In this document: in pieces, positions 51,891-60,990 of the stretch
Position numbering within the stretch: the first letter of the stretch is position 1
Layout of the letters: each line of letters begins with the position of its first letter
Assembly (NCBI GenBank): GCA_041674745.1
Contig: JBAYVD010000006.1
Span: forward strand, 1 to 64,000
From: UBA2040 sp041674745
Lineage (GTDB): Bacteria > Bacteroidota > Bacteroidia > Flavobacteriales_D > Crocinitomicaceae
Direction of reading: 5' to 3'
Length of the DNA stretch: 64,000 bases
Translations under genes and position numbers: made by a program
Notes under the pieces: generated by a model
Databases searched by the model: none
Seen by the model: only the letters and a program-made list of their open reading frames with translations
Told to the model about the DNA's origin: nothing

Positions 51891-53564
51891 ATGAAACCAC
51901 AACCAAACAGCTTTGTGAAAATTATTTTCTGTCTTATCGTATTGCTTTTGGGACAACATGCTAGTGCCCAAGAAAAAATATTCAATGAGAAAGGAATTGT
52001 CAATTATATTTCCAACGAAAATTATTATTTGCGTTTCAACAACACAGATAATATTGAAGTGGGTGATACAATTTATTTAAAAGGAAAAGAAAACAAAAGT
52101 AACTCTCTGAAATTTTCTTCCGTCAATTACACCCCAACCTTTGTTGTAAATTTCAAATCTTCCACGTCCATTTTGACGACCTTGCTTGGAGAAGAAAAAC
52201 CGGTAGTTAAAACTGAAGTTTTCAGCTTTCGAGTTCCAAAAAAAGCAGACGTCAACCAAAAAGATTCACTACTCGTTCAGGCTGAAAATCAAAACACACC
52301 CATTTCATCTTCCCAATCAAAAGGCGATTCTACCGATGTTAAAAGCGTTACAAGCCAAGAACATTTATATGGTCGATTTACTCTATTCGATGATTACATC
52401 GTTTCAAATGCTGATTCCCACATTTCTAGAATGGGCGCTCGACTCAATTTAGGGGTTAAAAACATTGGAAATAGTCGTTTCTCTTTCGATAGTTACATTT
52501 CTTACCAACATTATTTGAGAAGTAAAAATCCAAGAAATGCACCAGCCTCATTTGTTGGACTCTATTCGCTCGCGTTTTCCTATGAAGGCCCTAAACAATT
52601 CAAAGCGAGCCTCGGAAGAGCAATCAATGTCAAACTTTCATCAATAGGTGCAACAGACGGTATCCAATTAGAGAAAAAATTCAAAAAAATATACCTTGGA
52701 ACTGTAGCTGGTTTTCGTCCAAGTTTTAAAAATTACTTGATGGACTTCAATTTGTTTCAATCAGGTTTGTACGCAGGTTTTGAGCATACCGCTGCCTTAA
52801 TACAGTCGCAAACAACAATTGGTTTTATCGATCAACAAAACCACGGAAAAACGGATCGTCGATACCTTGCTTTTCAGCATTCCACTTCATTGCGAAACAA
52901 TTTGACATTTTTCACTTCCGCTGAAATCGATCTATTTGAAAGACTATCGAATGCGCAAACGCGAAACACGTTAAAACCTACTTCGCTTTATTTGTCTTTA
53001 AATTATCGAGTGACAAAAAAAATCAGCCTGTTCGGTTCTTATGACAACCGTCGAAATGTGATGTATTATCAAACTTATTTCGACATACTGGATGAATTGA
53101 ATGCATTCAACTTTGTGCGACAAGGGATGCGTTTTCGGGTTAATTTTCGGATTACAAAATCCATTTCCCTTTCGGGTGCTTACAATGCGCGTATGAACCG
53201 AAGCGAAAAATCCTTTGACAATTTACAAGGCACGCTGAGTTTCAATAGAATTCCTGGCATCGGAGGTTCCTTTATCCTAAGTTACAACAACAATTTGACG
53301 ACGTACATGAAAAATCAGATTTATGCAGCGCGTTACAACCACAACCTTTCAAAATTCAACGGAAGTTTCGCAGTGTACTTTAGAGTTTTGCATTACAAAT
53401 ATTTGAAACTTTCGTTAGAAAATCCTTATCAATATTATGGTGGATTTGAGCTGACAAAAAATTTCAAGAAAAATTACAACTTTGCTTTCAACGTGGAATA
53501 TTACAAGCAAAAATTCCACAACACGGTTCGTTTCAACGTACGGCTTTCTAAAACAATTAAATAA
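51891..53564 (+). CDS. Outer-membrane beta-barrel protein of the cytochrome operon
   Basis: 557 residues with signal peptide (to about residue 26, ASAQ). An N-terminal periplasmic part (about 27-160) contains short SH3-like beta strands (GVNYIS-type, IEVGDTIYLKG). From about 165 on, alternating aromatic/polar strands with tight turns run to the end (LYLSLNYRVTKKISLFGSYD, RFRVNFRITKSISLSGAYN), typical of a large barrel. The C-terminal half looks like about 16-20 strands. It shares no motif with MtrB/PioB that I can see (no CxxC near the N-terminus). Location between two multihaem cytochromes and a maturase suggests an outer-membrane sleeve for electron transfer. That is a hypothesis. Confidence 0.7.
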   Translation: MKPQPNSFVKIIFCLIVLLLGQHASAQEKIFNEKGIVNYISNENYYLRFNNTDNIEVGDTIYLKGKENKSNSLKFSSVNYTPTFVVNFKSSTSILTTLLGEEKPVVKTEVFSFRVPKKADVNQKDSLLVQAENQNTPISSSQSKGDSTDVKSVTSQEHLYGRFTLFDDYIVSNADSHISRMGARLNLGVKNIGNSRFSFDSYISYQHYLRSKNPRNAPASFVGLYSLAFSYEGPKQFKASLGRAINVKLSSIGATDGIQLEKKFKKIYLGTVAGFRPSFKNYLMDFNLFQSGLYAGFEHTAALIQSQTTIGFIDQQNHGKTDRRYLAFQHSTSLRNNLTFFTSAEIDLFERLSNAQTRNTLKPTSLYLSLNYRVTKKISLFGSYDNRRNVMYYQTYFDILDELNAFNFVRQGMRFRVNFRITKSISLSGAYNARMNRSEKSFDNLQGTLSFNRIPGIGGSFILSYNNNLTTYMKNQIYAARYNHNLSKFNGSFAVYFRVLHYKYLKLSLENPYQYYGGFELTKNFKKNYNFAFNVEYYKQKFHNTVRFNVRLSKTIK

Positions 53565-54289
53565 TGAAAAAAATTCTCACAATAGTCCTTTTAGCTGCCT
53601 TTTTCACTTCTTGCAGCAATGAGTTGGAACCAGTAACAAAAAAAGCAACCAATAAATCTTCTTTTTTTGATCAAAACCAAAGTTCCGAAGAGTCAAATGG
53701 TTCAGCAACGGAAGTTTCCATCAAAGAAATTTTACAAGGGAAAAGATATTCTTATTTAAAAGTAAGCGACGGAAAAAGTGAATATTGGATTTCTACCTTG
53801 AGAGAAGAATATGAGCTTGGCGCCAATTATTTTTATACAGAAGCCATTCATAAAACGGATTTTTTTAGCACTGAATTCAACCGGAATTTCGAAGATTTTT
53901 ATTTGGTTTCAGACCTACAACCGGTCCACAATCACGCAGAACATGAATCCGAAACGGCAGTGGCTCCTTCTGGCCCTATCAGCGCATCGGAAACCAATCG
54001 TGCCGGTTCCATTAAGATTGCTGAATTGGTTCAAAACAGTAAAAAATACATCGGTAAAGAAATACAAATTACCGGGAAAGTTATAAAAGTCAATGCCAAT
54101 ATAATGGATCGTCACTGGGTTCATATTAAAGACGGAAGCGACGACCAATATGATTTCGTTTTAACCACCAAAACAGTTGTGCCTATTGGCCACATTGTAA
54201 CGTTCAAAGGAGATTTTCATCAGAATGTAGATTTCGGATCTGGTTATAAATTTGATTTAATACTAGAAAACGCAGCAATCGTTAAATAA
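53564..54289 (+). CDS. Lipoprotein with C-terminal OB-fold domain
   Basis: 241 residues with lipoprotein signal (FFTSCSNE, Cys about 17). A low-complexity Ser/Asn/Glu linker (about 30-50) and a first small domain follow, then a C-terminal OB-fold (about 150-241: IKIAELVQNSKKYIGKEIQITGKVIKV split by a turn, HWVHIKDGSDDQYDFVLTT, IVTFKGDF). OB-fold proteins of this kind are sometimes found with cytochrome and nitrite/haem systems, where they may help assembly. Its start overlaps the barrel stop by one base (TAATG). A role in haem handling or cytochrome docking is inference. Confidence 0.6.
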   Translation: MKKILTIVLLAAFFTSCSNELEPVTKKATNKSSFFDQNQSSEESNGSATEVSIKEILQGKRYSYLKVSDGKSEYWISTLREEYELGANYFYTEAIHKTDFFSTEFNRNFEDFYLVSDLQPVHNHAEHESETAVAPSGPISASETNRAGSIKIAELVQNSKKYIGKEIQITGKVIKVNANIMDRHWVHIKDGSDDQYDFVLTTKTVVPIGHIVTFKGDFHQNVDFGSGYKFDLILENAAIVK

Positions 54290-54295
54290 GAAACC

Positions 54296-57200
54296 ATGAA
54301 ACACTACTTCAACCGTTTTGCCTACGCTCTTTTGAATACAAGAGCGGCTGCTATTTACATGTTCATTTTCGCCTTTTCCATCGGTGCTGCTACTTTTATA
54401 GAAAACGACTTCGGAACAGACGCCGCACAAAAACACATTTATACAGCGCGATGGTTTGAATTATTGTTGATTCTTTTCTCGTTTTCAATCGCTTACAATG
54501 TGAAAGCGTATCAATTCATCCAACGTAAAAAATGGTCTAATCTCACTTTTCACTTGGCCATTATTCTCATTATTTTTGGAGCCGGTGTAACACGTTATTT
54601 TGGATTCGAAGGCGTTATGCCCATTCGAAAAGGACAAACAGCCAATGTTTTTCTGTCCTCCAATGCGTTTGTAAATGTTTCTATTTTCAAAGATGGACAA
54701 GAGTATGAGGTACATGAACCTGTGTTGTTCAGTTCGTTGGGAAAGAATCATTTCGAGAAAGAATATTCCATAGGCAACACTAAAATCGCCTTGAATTTGG
54801 TTGATTTCATTCCCAATCCAGAAGAAGTCGTAAACCAAGACAAAAATGGAGTGCCAGCCCTGAATATTGTGATTGGATCTGCTAATGGCCGTAAAGAATA
54901 CGTCATTAAAAAAGGCGAAAAAAAATCCTTTGAAGGACAGTTTTTCAACTTCACCTCTACCCCTACGCCTGGAGCAGTTCAATTGTACTACGAAAACAAA
55001 ACTTTTTACATTTCATCAGACGTAGCGATGACGCAAATGACCATGGCCACTCAAGAAAATGCCAATTTAGAAGCAAGTCAAACCTACGACCTACAAACGC
55101 GGTCTCTTTACCAAAGTGAAAACCATCAATTTGTGGTAGGTTCCACCTTTTTTGCAGGTGAAACCAAATTGATTTCGAAAAAACAAAAAATCGACAATAG
55201 TTCGACGGTGGCGTTGAAAATGGAAGTTAAAATTGACCAAGACGTACAGACAAAAATAATTGAAGGACAAAAAGGAAACGAAGGCCTTCCTGTAGATTTT
55301 GAAAGTAATAACACACAGATCCGAATTTCTTATGGCTCTAAATTGTTGAACTTACCTTTTGGATTGAAATTAAATTACTTCAAAATGTCTCGCTATCCAG
55401 GCACCAATAGCCCTGAATCCTTTTTGAGCAACGTAACTTTAATTGACCAAGAAAAAGGAATTCAATCCGTCGAAAATATATTCATGAATCATATTTTGGA
55501 TCATAGAGGTTACCGCTTTTTTCAATCCTCTTACGACCAAGATGAAGAAGGTACTTACTTGAGTGTGAACCATGATTTTGCTGGAACTTGGATCTCCTAC
55601 ATCGGTTATATCTTATTGGCGCTGGGCATGTTGATGGCGCTTTTCGACAAATCGAGTCGATTCACTGAAATCAAGAACAAATTAAAAAGCATGAAAGCAG
55701 CATCTATTTTGATTCTTGGAATGGTAGTTTCCAATTCATTTTCAGCCCTTGCTGCAACTGAAATCAAACCAACTTTGCATTTTGTTTCGGAAGAACATGC
55801 CGATCAATTCAGTCGTCTTCAAGTTCAGGATATTCGTGGCCGAATGAAACCGATGCACACACTTTCGCGTGAAGTGATGCGCAAATTGCACGGAACAGAA
55901 TCGTATGACGGATATACAGCGGATCAAGTTATTTTGAGCATTTATGTCAATAATTCCGAATGGGTGAATTTACCATTTATCAAAACAGGAGACAATGCCG
56001 AACTGAATAGCAAATTGGGTATCAACGCTAAATTTGCCGCCTATGCCGATTTTTTCAATGAAAAAGGATCCTATAAATTAGCCACAGAAATACAGCGCAT
56101 TAATTTAAAACCAGAAAAAGATCGCTCGATTTATGACAAGCTCGTTATTTCAGTAGATGAGCGCGTGAACATCATGAACATGACACTTTCAGGATTGATT
56201 TTCAAAATTGTTCCGGTCAAAGGTGATAAAAACAATACATGGGTATCCAATCACTCCCATGGAGAAGAGGTGCACAGTGCGCTAGCCGATCAATTTTTTG
56301 AAAAATACCAACACGAGTTAAATCACGCGATCTACGAAGGTGGATACGATTTAGCCAATTCTTTGATTGCTGATTTGGGTCAGTATCAAAAGCAAATTAG
56401 TGGTGGAATCATGCTTTCTGATCGTCAGATGTCCATTGAAATACTGCTAAACAGAAGTCTTATTTTCAATCGATTATCGGTTATATACATCCTTTTCGGT
56501 TTGGTGTTTTTAGCCTTGATGTTTCTACAAATTTTTAAACCCAACATTCAATCCAAAAAAATTATTTTATCATTTCAGGTTTTGCTTTACCTATTCTTTG
56601 GTCTTCACACCCTGGCTTTGTTGGCACGCTGGTATGTTTCAGGGCACGCACCTTGGAGTAACGGATATGAATCCATGATTTATATCGCTTGGACAACCAC
56701 GTTAGCAGGAATCATTTTTACCCGTAAAACCTTGGGAGGATTGGCGGCGACCAATATATTGGCGGGCGTTTTGCTATTGATTGCCTTGTTGAGTTACATG
56801 AATCCTGAAATCACACCCTTGGTGCCGGTATTAAAATCTTATTGGTTAACGATACATGTTTCCATGGAGGCAGGCAGTTATGGTTTCTTGATGCTCGGCG
56901 CCATCATTGGAATTTTGAATTTATTGATTTTGGCGGTGATGAACCAAGCCAACAAAGAGCGGTCGTTGAAAATTATGCAAGAATTGACCTACGTCAGTGA
57001 AATGACACTAATTGGTGGCTTGTTTATGCTGAGTATCGGTACGTTTTTGGGCGGTGTTTGGGCCAATGAATCGTGGGGAAGATATTGGGGTTGGGATGCG
57101 AAAGAAACTTGGGCTTTGGTTTCCATTTTGGTTTACGCCATCATTTTACATGTGCGCTTGATCCCTAAACTAAACGGTTTGTTTTTATTTAATTTCCTAA

Positions 57201-57385
57201 CCATTTTTGGCTTGGCATCGGTCATTATGACTTATTATGGGGTGAATTATTACTTGTCAGGGTTGCATTCCTACGCAACTGGCGATCCACTGCCGATTCC
57301 AAATTGGGTTTATATTTCAATTGCAGCGTTGATCGTGCTCACCGTTATTTCCCATTACAAAAAAAGGAAATATTCAATTTCTTAA
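54296..57385 (+). CDS. ccsBA: Fused cytochrome c maturation protein CcsBA (system II)
   Basis: 1029 residues. The N-terminal half is ResB/CcsB-like: TMs at about 12-30, 46-65 and 78-98, a large periplasmic domain, and a TM at about 430-452. The C-terminal part (from about 725) is CcsA-like with seven or eight TMs and the WWD haem-handling motif (VWANESWGRYWGWDAKETWAL, split by the haem face). The conserved flanking histidines for haem are present (for example HTLALLARW, HVSMEAGSYG, HVRLIP). CcsBA exports haem and attaches it to CxxCH motifs. Placement directly downstream of genes encoding 36 CxxCH motifs suggests a maturase dedicated to this operon. Translation starts 6 bp after the OB-fold gene. 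Confidence 0.9.
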   Translation: MKHYFNRFAYALLNTRAAAIYMFIFAFSIGAATFIENDFGTDAAQKHIYTARWFELLLILFSFSIAYNVKAYQFIQRKKWSNLTFHLAIILIIFGAGVTRYFGFEGVMPIRKGQTANVFLSSNAFVNVSIFKDGQEYEVHEPVLFSSLGKNHFEKEYSIGNTKIALNLVDFIPNPEEVVNQDKNGVPALNIVIGSANGRKEYVIKKGEKKSFEGQFFNFTSTPTPGAVQLYYENKTFYISSDVAMTQMTMATQENANLEASQTYDLQTRSLYQSENHQFVVGSTFFAGETKLISKKQKIDNSSTVALKMEVKIDQDVQTKIIEGQKGNEGLPVDFESNNTQIRISYGSKLLNLPFGLKLNYFKMSRYPGTNSPESFLSNVTLIDQEKGIQSVENIFMNHILDHRGYRFFQSSYDQDEEGTYLSVNHDFAGTWISYIGYILLALGMLMALFDKSSRFTEIKNKLKSMKAASILILGMVVSNSFSALAATEIKPTLHFVSEEHADQFSRLQVQDIRGRMKPMHTLSREVMRKLHGTESYDGYTADQVILSIYVNNSEWVNLPFIKTGDNAELNSKLGINAKFAAYADFFNEKGSYKLATEIQRINLKPEKDRSIYDKLVISVDERVNIMNMTLSGLIFKIVPVKGDKNNTWVSNHSHGEEVHSALADQFFEKYQHELNHAIYEGGYDLANSLIADLGQYQKQISGGIMLSDRQMSIEILLNRSLIFNRLSVIYILFGLVFLALMFLQIFKPNIQSKKIILSFQVLLYLFFGLHTLALLARWYVSGHAPWSNGYESMIYIAWTTTLAGIIFTRKTLGGLAATNILAGVLLLIALLSYMNPEITPLVPVLKSYWLTIHVSMEAGSYGFLMLGAIIGILNLLILAVMNQANKERSLKIMQELTYVSEMTLIGGLFMLSIGTFLGGVWANESWGRYWGWDAKETWALVSILVYAIILHVRLIPKLNGLFLFNFLTIFGLASVIMTYYGVNYYLSGLHSYATGDPLPIPNWVYISIAALIVLTVISHYKKRKYSIS

Positions 57386-57394
57386 AAGGAAAAA

Positions 57395-58621
57395 TTACTC
57401 TGCAGGAATACTGTCTTGGTACTCAACGTGACCATCAAATTGATGCAGGTCGTTGCACTCTTGCGCAAAGAAGCTATCCGTAATTAAATCCCGAAAATGA
57501 ACACCCGGGAAATAAAACAAGATGATTTGCTCATAATTGTAGCCGTAATGCGCCATTTTCATAGCACCTTCCTGACAAAGGCCCACGCCATGACCGAACC
57601 CACGACCATTCAAAACAACGTAGTCACCTTCTTCATGACAACTGAAATAAGTTGATTTTAATTTGAAATTCAATCGAATATCCCGCAAAGGAATTCCCAA
57701 AGCAGGGGAAACAAAAAAGGCTAAACGATCTTTTTGAGTAAAATTGTACAGTTGTGGTCCAAATTCGGGGTCATCCACAGGATAATTGTAGGTATTGACC
57801 ATAAAACTTCGCCATTCGCCTTTTGAAATTTTGGTCGTCCAATTCGCCTGTTTGGTATAAATGCAAAAGGTATCTTTAAACGTGCTTAAATACGGTACAG
57901 AATTGTTCCAAACATATTCCGGCAAACAAGTTTGACCACCGCAATTGGCATGGAAATAGGCATCTACATTTTTTTGATTTTGGTCGACCATTATAAGTCC
58001 AGAAGTAGCCCTTACCGCGGTATCAATTTTAGGTGTGAAACGCAACATGCTGTGATAAGCCTGACAATGTACCCCATCACACAATTCGAAACCTTCTTCA
58101 CTGTGTTTTGCTTGGTATTTTTTGGCGTACGTTCTGCTCATGATCGCCTGCACTTTGTAGTACTCCAATTCTTTTTTTCCGCCTCCTTCCGATTCTACGA
58201 CACCCGCAAGGTAATTATCCATGTCCACTAGATTAACGATGCGCAAATCCGTATTCATGGCTGTAATTTCAAAATCATCTTTGTATTTGCGCAATTTGGC
58301 CACTGGAATTTTAGAATTCAAAGCGATTGAACTGCTGGCTTTATTTTGAATCAAGAAAACTTTTTTGAAAGAACCTAAATCTGTGGCGCCTTTTTTCAAA
58401 TGCAAGCGGCCAGACGTCTCAAAACTTAAATCAACAAATTCATTGGGAAGAATGGTTCCAAAATAAGTAGAATCACCAAAAATGGCATAGGAACCTTGGT
58501 CGTACGAGAAAAGAATTTTCTTAACCGAATTTTTTCGTAAAATTCCAATGCGCATTTGTTGCGCAAACGAATTTTGCCAAAAGAGTACAAGAAGAAAAAG
58601 CAAGACTATTCTCACTACCAA
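57395..58621 (-). CDS. SpoIID/LytB domain protein
   Basis: 408 residues with signal peptide (to about residue 20, NSFAQ). The SpoIID domain (about 120-385) has MDNYLAGVVESEGGGKKELEYYKVQAIMSRTYA (split by a helix), FELCDGVHCQAY and GRGFGHGVGLCQEGAMKMA, with the catalytic Glu in VESEGG. It cleaves denuded glycan strands of peptidoglycan, so a cell-wall remodelling role is expected. It is the last gene of a minus-strand run with lpxB and surE. No sporulation genes are present, as usual in Bacteroidota. Confidence 0.88.
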   Translation of the reverse strand: MVVRIVLLFLLVLFWQNSFAQQMRIGILRKNSVKKILFSYDQGSYAIFGDSTYFGTILPNEFVDLSFETSGRLHLKKGATDLGSFKKVFLIQNKASSSIALNSKIPVAKLRKYKDDFEITAMNTDLRIVNLVDMDNYLAGVVESEGGGKKELEYYKVQAIMSRTYAKKYQAKHSEEGFELCDGVHCQAYHSMLRFTPKIDTAVRATSGLIMVDQNQKNVDAYFHANCGGQTCLPEYVWNNSVPYLSTFKDTFCIYTKQANWTTKISKGEWRSFMVNTYNYPVDDPEFGPQLYNFTQKDRLAFFVSPALGIPLRDIRLNFKLKSTYFSCHEEGDYVVLNGRGFGHGVGLCQEGAMKMAHYGYNYEQIILFYFPGVHFRDLITDSFFAQECNDLHQFDGHVEYQDSIPAE

Positions 58622-58654
58622 TTAATTTCGTTTCAACTAAATAGGATGCCATTC

Positions 58655-59779
58655 TCAAAGCGAAGAGAGTATTGCTTCAGCCACTTTACGACTCGCGCCT
58701 CCTCCTCCCAATCGGGCAATCAATTCTTTGTATTTCAACGAAATTGTTTCTCTTTTGTTACCATTTGGCAGAATTTCTTTCAATTCCTTTAAGATATCGT
58801 CTGCATTGCACTCATTTTGAATGAGTTCACGAACAACTTCTTCGTCCATTATTAAGTTGACCAAAGAAATGAATTTGATCTTAATCAACCGTTTAGCGAT
58901 TTGGTAAGAAACAGGATTTGCTTTGTAACAAACGACTTGTGGAACTTCCAAAAGTGCTGTTTCCAATGTCGCGGTTCCGGATGTTACGATTGCCGCTGTA
59001 GATTGATTCAAAAGATTGTACGTTTGACCAAAAATTATTTTGGAATTGGGAAAATCAGCCAGAATTTCGTCATAATAGGATTTATCCAAGGAAGGAGCCC
59101 CTGCAATGACGAATTGATAATCTGTGATTTGTTCGCTTGCTTTGAGCATCAACGGTAATTTCACGCTAATTTCTTGTTTCCGACTTCCTGGCAAGATGGC
59201 CACAATGGGTTTTGAGGACAATTCATTCTCCTGGTAAAAATCCTCTTTTCCAGTCGCAATGGCTTTAAATTTTTCCACCTCGTCCAACAAAGGATGCCCA
59301 AGATAATCCACCTTGAAGGCATGTTTTTTATAAAAATCCTTTTCGAATGGTAAAATGACAAACATTTCATCCACGCACAATTTTATTTTTTTTACGCGGT
59401 TTTCTTTCCACGCCCAGACTTGCGGTGAGATGTAATAATACACTTTGATTCCTTTTTTCTTCGCCCATTGCGCAATTCTTAAATTGAATCCAGGATAATC
59501 AATTAACACCAGTGCATCGGGTTGAAACTGCTCGATGTCTGATTTGCAAAAACGAAGATTTCGTGCAATGGTTCGAATATTGGAAATAACCTCCCAAAAG
59601 CCCATAAAGGCCAGTTCACGAATGTGTTTTGCCGGTTTACCTGCCAAGGCGGTCATTCGATCTCCACCCCAAAAGCGAACGGATAAATCGGGTGACTGTT
59701 TCAAAAGTTCTTCCAACAAATTGCTACCATGCAAATCTCCAGACGCTTCTCCAGCAATGATATAAATCTTTTTGCTCAT
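58655..59779 (-). CDS. lpxB: Lipid-A-disaccharide synthase
   Basis: 374-residue glycosyltransferase (GT19) that joins UDP-2,3-diacylglucosamine and lipid X in lipid A synthesis. The N-terminus has IYIIAGEASGDLHGSNL and RFWGGDRM, then LIDYPGFNLRIAQWAKKKGIK, ISPQVWAWKENRVKKI, and LPGSRKQEI. The length is normal. It starts directly after the stop of a small membrane-protein gene, which in turn follows surE. A peripheral inner-membrane protein on the cytoplasmic face. Confidence 0.96.
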   Translation of the reverse strand: MSKKIYIIAGEASGDLHGSNLLEELLKQSPDLSVRFWGGDRMTALAGKPAKHIRELAFMGFWEVISNIRTIARNLRFCKSDIEQFQPDALVLIDYPGFNLRIAQWAKKKGIKVYYYISPQVWAWKENRVKKIKLCVDEMFVILPFEKDFYKKHAFKVDYLGHPLLDEVEKFKAIATGKEDFYQENELSSKPIVAILPGSRKQEISVKLPLMLKASEQITDYQFVIAGAPSLDKSYYDEILADFPNSKIIFGQTYNLLNQSTAAIVTSGTATLETALLEVPQVVCYKANPVSYQIAKRLIKIKFISLVNLIMDEEVVRELIQNECNADDILKELKEILPNGNKRETISLKYKELIARLGGGGASRKVAEAILSSL

Positions 59780-60097
59780 TTATTTAAAGAATAAAAAATA
59801 AACTACAACAGGTAAATACAACAATGAACCTACGATTATACCAGCGGCAAAGTGATATTTTTCTCGATTTAAATACACGTAAAACACACCTAAATTGGCT
59901 AAAATGGCCAAGGTCAATATTTTACTCATTACAGCACTGCTGTTGAAAAACTTAAACCAAAGCTGCTGAAAATAAAAATTCTGCGCCCAAGCCATAAAAG
60001 CGATAATCACAGGAATGAACAAAATGGGCAAAACAATACCGACCAACAATCCCAACGTATGATTTCTATTCCACTGTCTTAAATTCATAAATTCCAT
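59780..60097 (-). CDS. Small membrane protein between surE and lpxB
   Basis: 105 residues with three predicted membrane segments (about 13-37, 48-68, 82-103) and a basic N-terminus (MNLRQWNRNH). It overlaps surE by 13 bp at 60085-60097, and its stop abuts lpxB. A gene of this type is common between surE and lpxB in Bacteroidota, but its function is unknown to me. A role in lipid or envelope biogenesis is inferred from neighbours. Confidence 0.75.
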   Translation of the reverse strand: MEFMNLRQWNRNHTLGLLVGIVLPILFIPVIIAFMAWAQNFYFQQLWFKFFNSSAVMSKILTLAILANLGVFYVYLNREKYHFAAGIIVGSLLYLPVVVYFLFFK

Positions 60098-60870
60098 GTT
60101 TTTAGCTGCTCCATTGCTTTGTAAGCCGTTAGATCAAAGTGGGTTGGTACTACTGAAACATAGCCTTCAGCAATGGCTAGTAAGTCCGACTCTGGATCAG
60201 CCGATTCGCATTCAAAGTCACCGGTAAGCCAATAATAAGGTCGACCAAATTGATCCATGCGTTTATCGAAACGATCTTCCCAAAATGCATGGGCTTGTTT
60301 GCAAATTCGTATGCCTTTGATGTCGCCCATTTTTCCTTTCGGAATATTCACATTCAAACAAAGATGATCGGGCATTTTATTCGCCAAAGCACTTTTAATC
60401 ATTTTTTTAACAATGACTTTTGCCGCATCAAAATCGGCATCAGCATCAAAATCTTTCAAAGAAAATCCGATGGATGGAATATTTTCCATTGCCCCTTCTA
60501 CCGCTGCCGACATGGTGCCGGAATACAATACATTGGTGGAAGTATTTTCACCATGATTAATGCCACTCAGCAACAAATCAGGTTTTCGTTGCATCACTTC
60601 GTAAACGCCTAATTTGACACAGTCCACTGGCGTTCCTGAGCAACTGAATGTCAAGTGTTTCGTGAAAAGTGTAGAGGGATTCAAGCGCAAAGGATTTGAA
60701 ATCGTAATGGCGTGCCCCATGCCTGATTGAGGTTTATCAGGGGCTATGATTACCAAATCACCAAATTCTTCTGCTGCTTCAATCAAGGATTGAATTCCTT
60801 TAGCGGAAATTCCATCATCGTTGGTAATAAAAATAAGGGGTTTACTCACTTTTTCTATTGGATTATTCAA
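60085..60870 (-). CDS. surE: 5'/3'-nucleotidase SurE
   Basis: 261-residue metal-dependent nucleoside monophosphate phosphatase. The signature ITNDDGISAKGIQSL (metal ligands Asp-Asp) is followed by VIAPDKPQSGMGHAIT and SGINHGENTSTNVLYSGTMSAA. The length is typical. Cytosolic. It heads the surE-small membrane protein-lpxB-SpoIID run and diverges from the DinB-family gene. A TACTTTCG box on the minus strand in the 120-bp gap could be its -7 element. Confidence 0.96.
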   Translation of the reverse strand: MNNPIEKVSKPLIFITNDDGISAKGIQSLIEAAEEFGDLVIIAPDKPQSGMGHAITISNPLRLNPSTLFTKHLTFSCSGTPVDCVKLGVYEVMQRKPDLLLSGINHGENTSTNVLYSGTMSAAVEGAMENIPSIGFSLKDFDADADFDAAKVIVKKMIKSALANKMPDHLCLNVNIPKGKMGDIKGIRICKQAHAFWEDRFDKRMDQFGRPYYWLTGDFECESADPESDLLAIAEGYVSVVPTHFDLTAYKAMEQLKTWNL

Positions 60871-60973
60871 TTGTATAACGAAAGTAAAGATTATTCGTCA
60901 CATCTACTTTCAAATGTTGACAAAACCGTTAATAATCTATTCTGTTTTTATCCATTTCCCTTGAAAAAGGTCG

Positions 60974-60981
60974 TATTTTTG
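60974..60981 (+). promoter_or_regulatory. -7 box of the DinB-family gene
   Basis: TATTTTTG fits TAnnTTTG. It lies 9 bp before the ATG at 60991, so the leader would be very short. The -33 element is not clear. Confidence 0.5.
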
Positions 60982-60990
60982 GTTTTAGAA

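Noticed and set aside
54485..54982. 165-residue minus-strand open frame
   Set aside because: Antisense to the CcsB half of ccsBA, with no domain and Phe/Arg-rich noise.
60727..60990. 88-codon N-terminal extension of the DinB-family protein
   Set aside because: It runs antisense through surE and across the divergent promoter region; the ATG at 60991 fits the family and lies after a -7 box.
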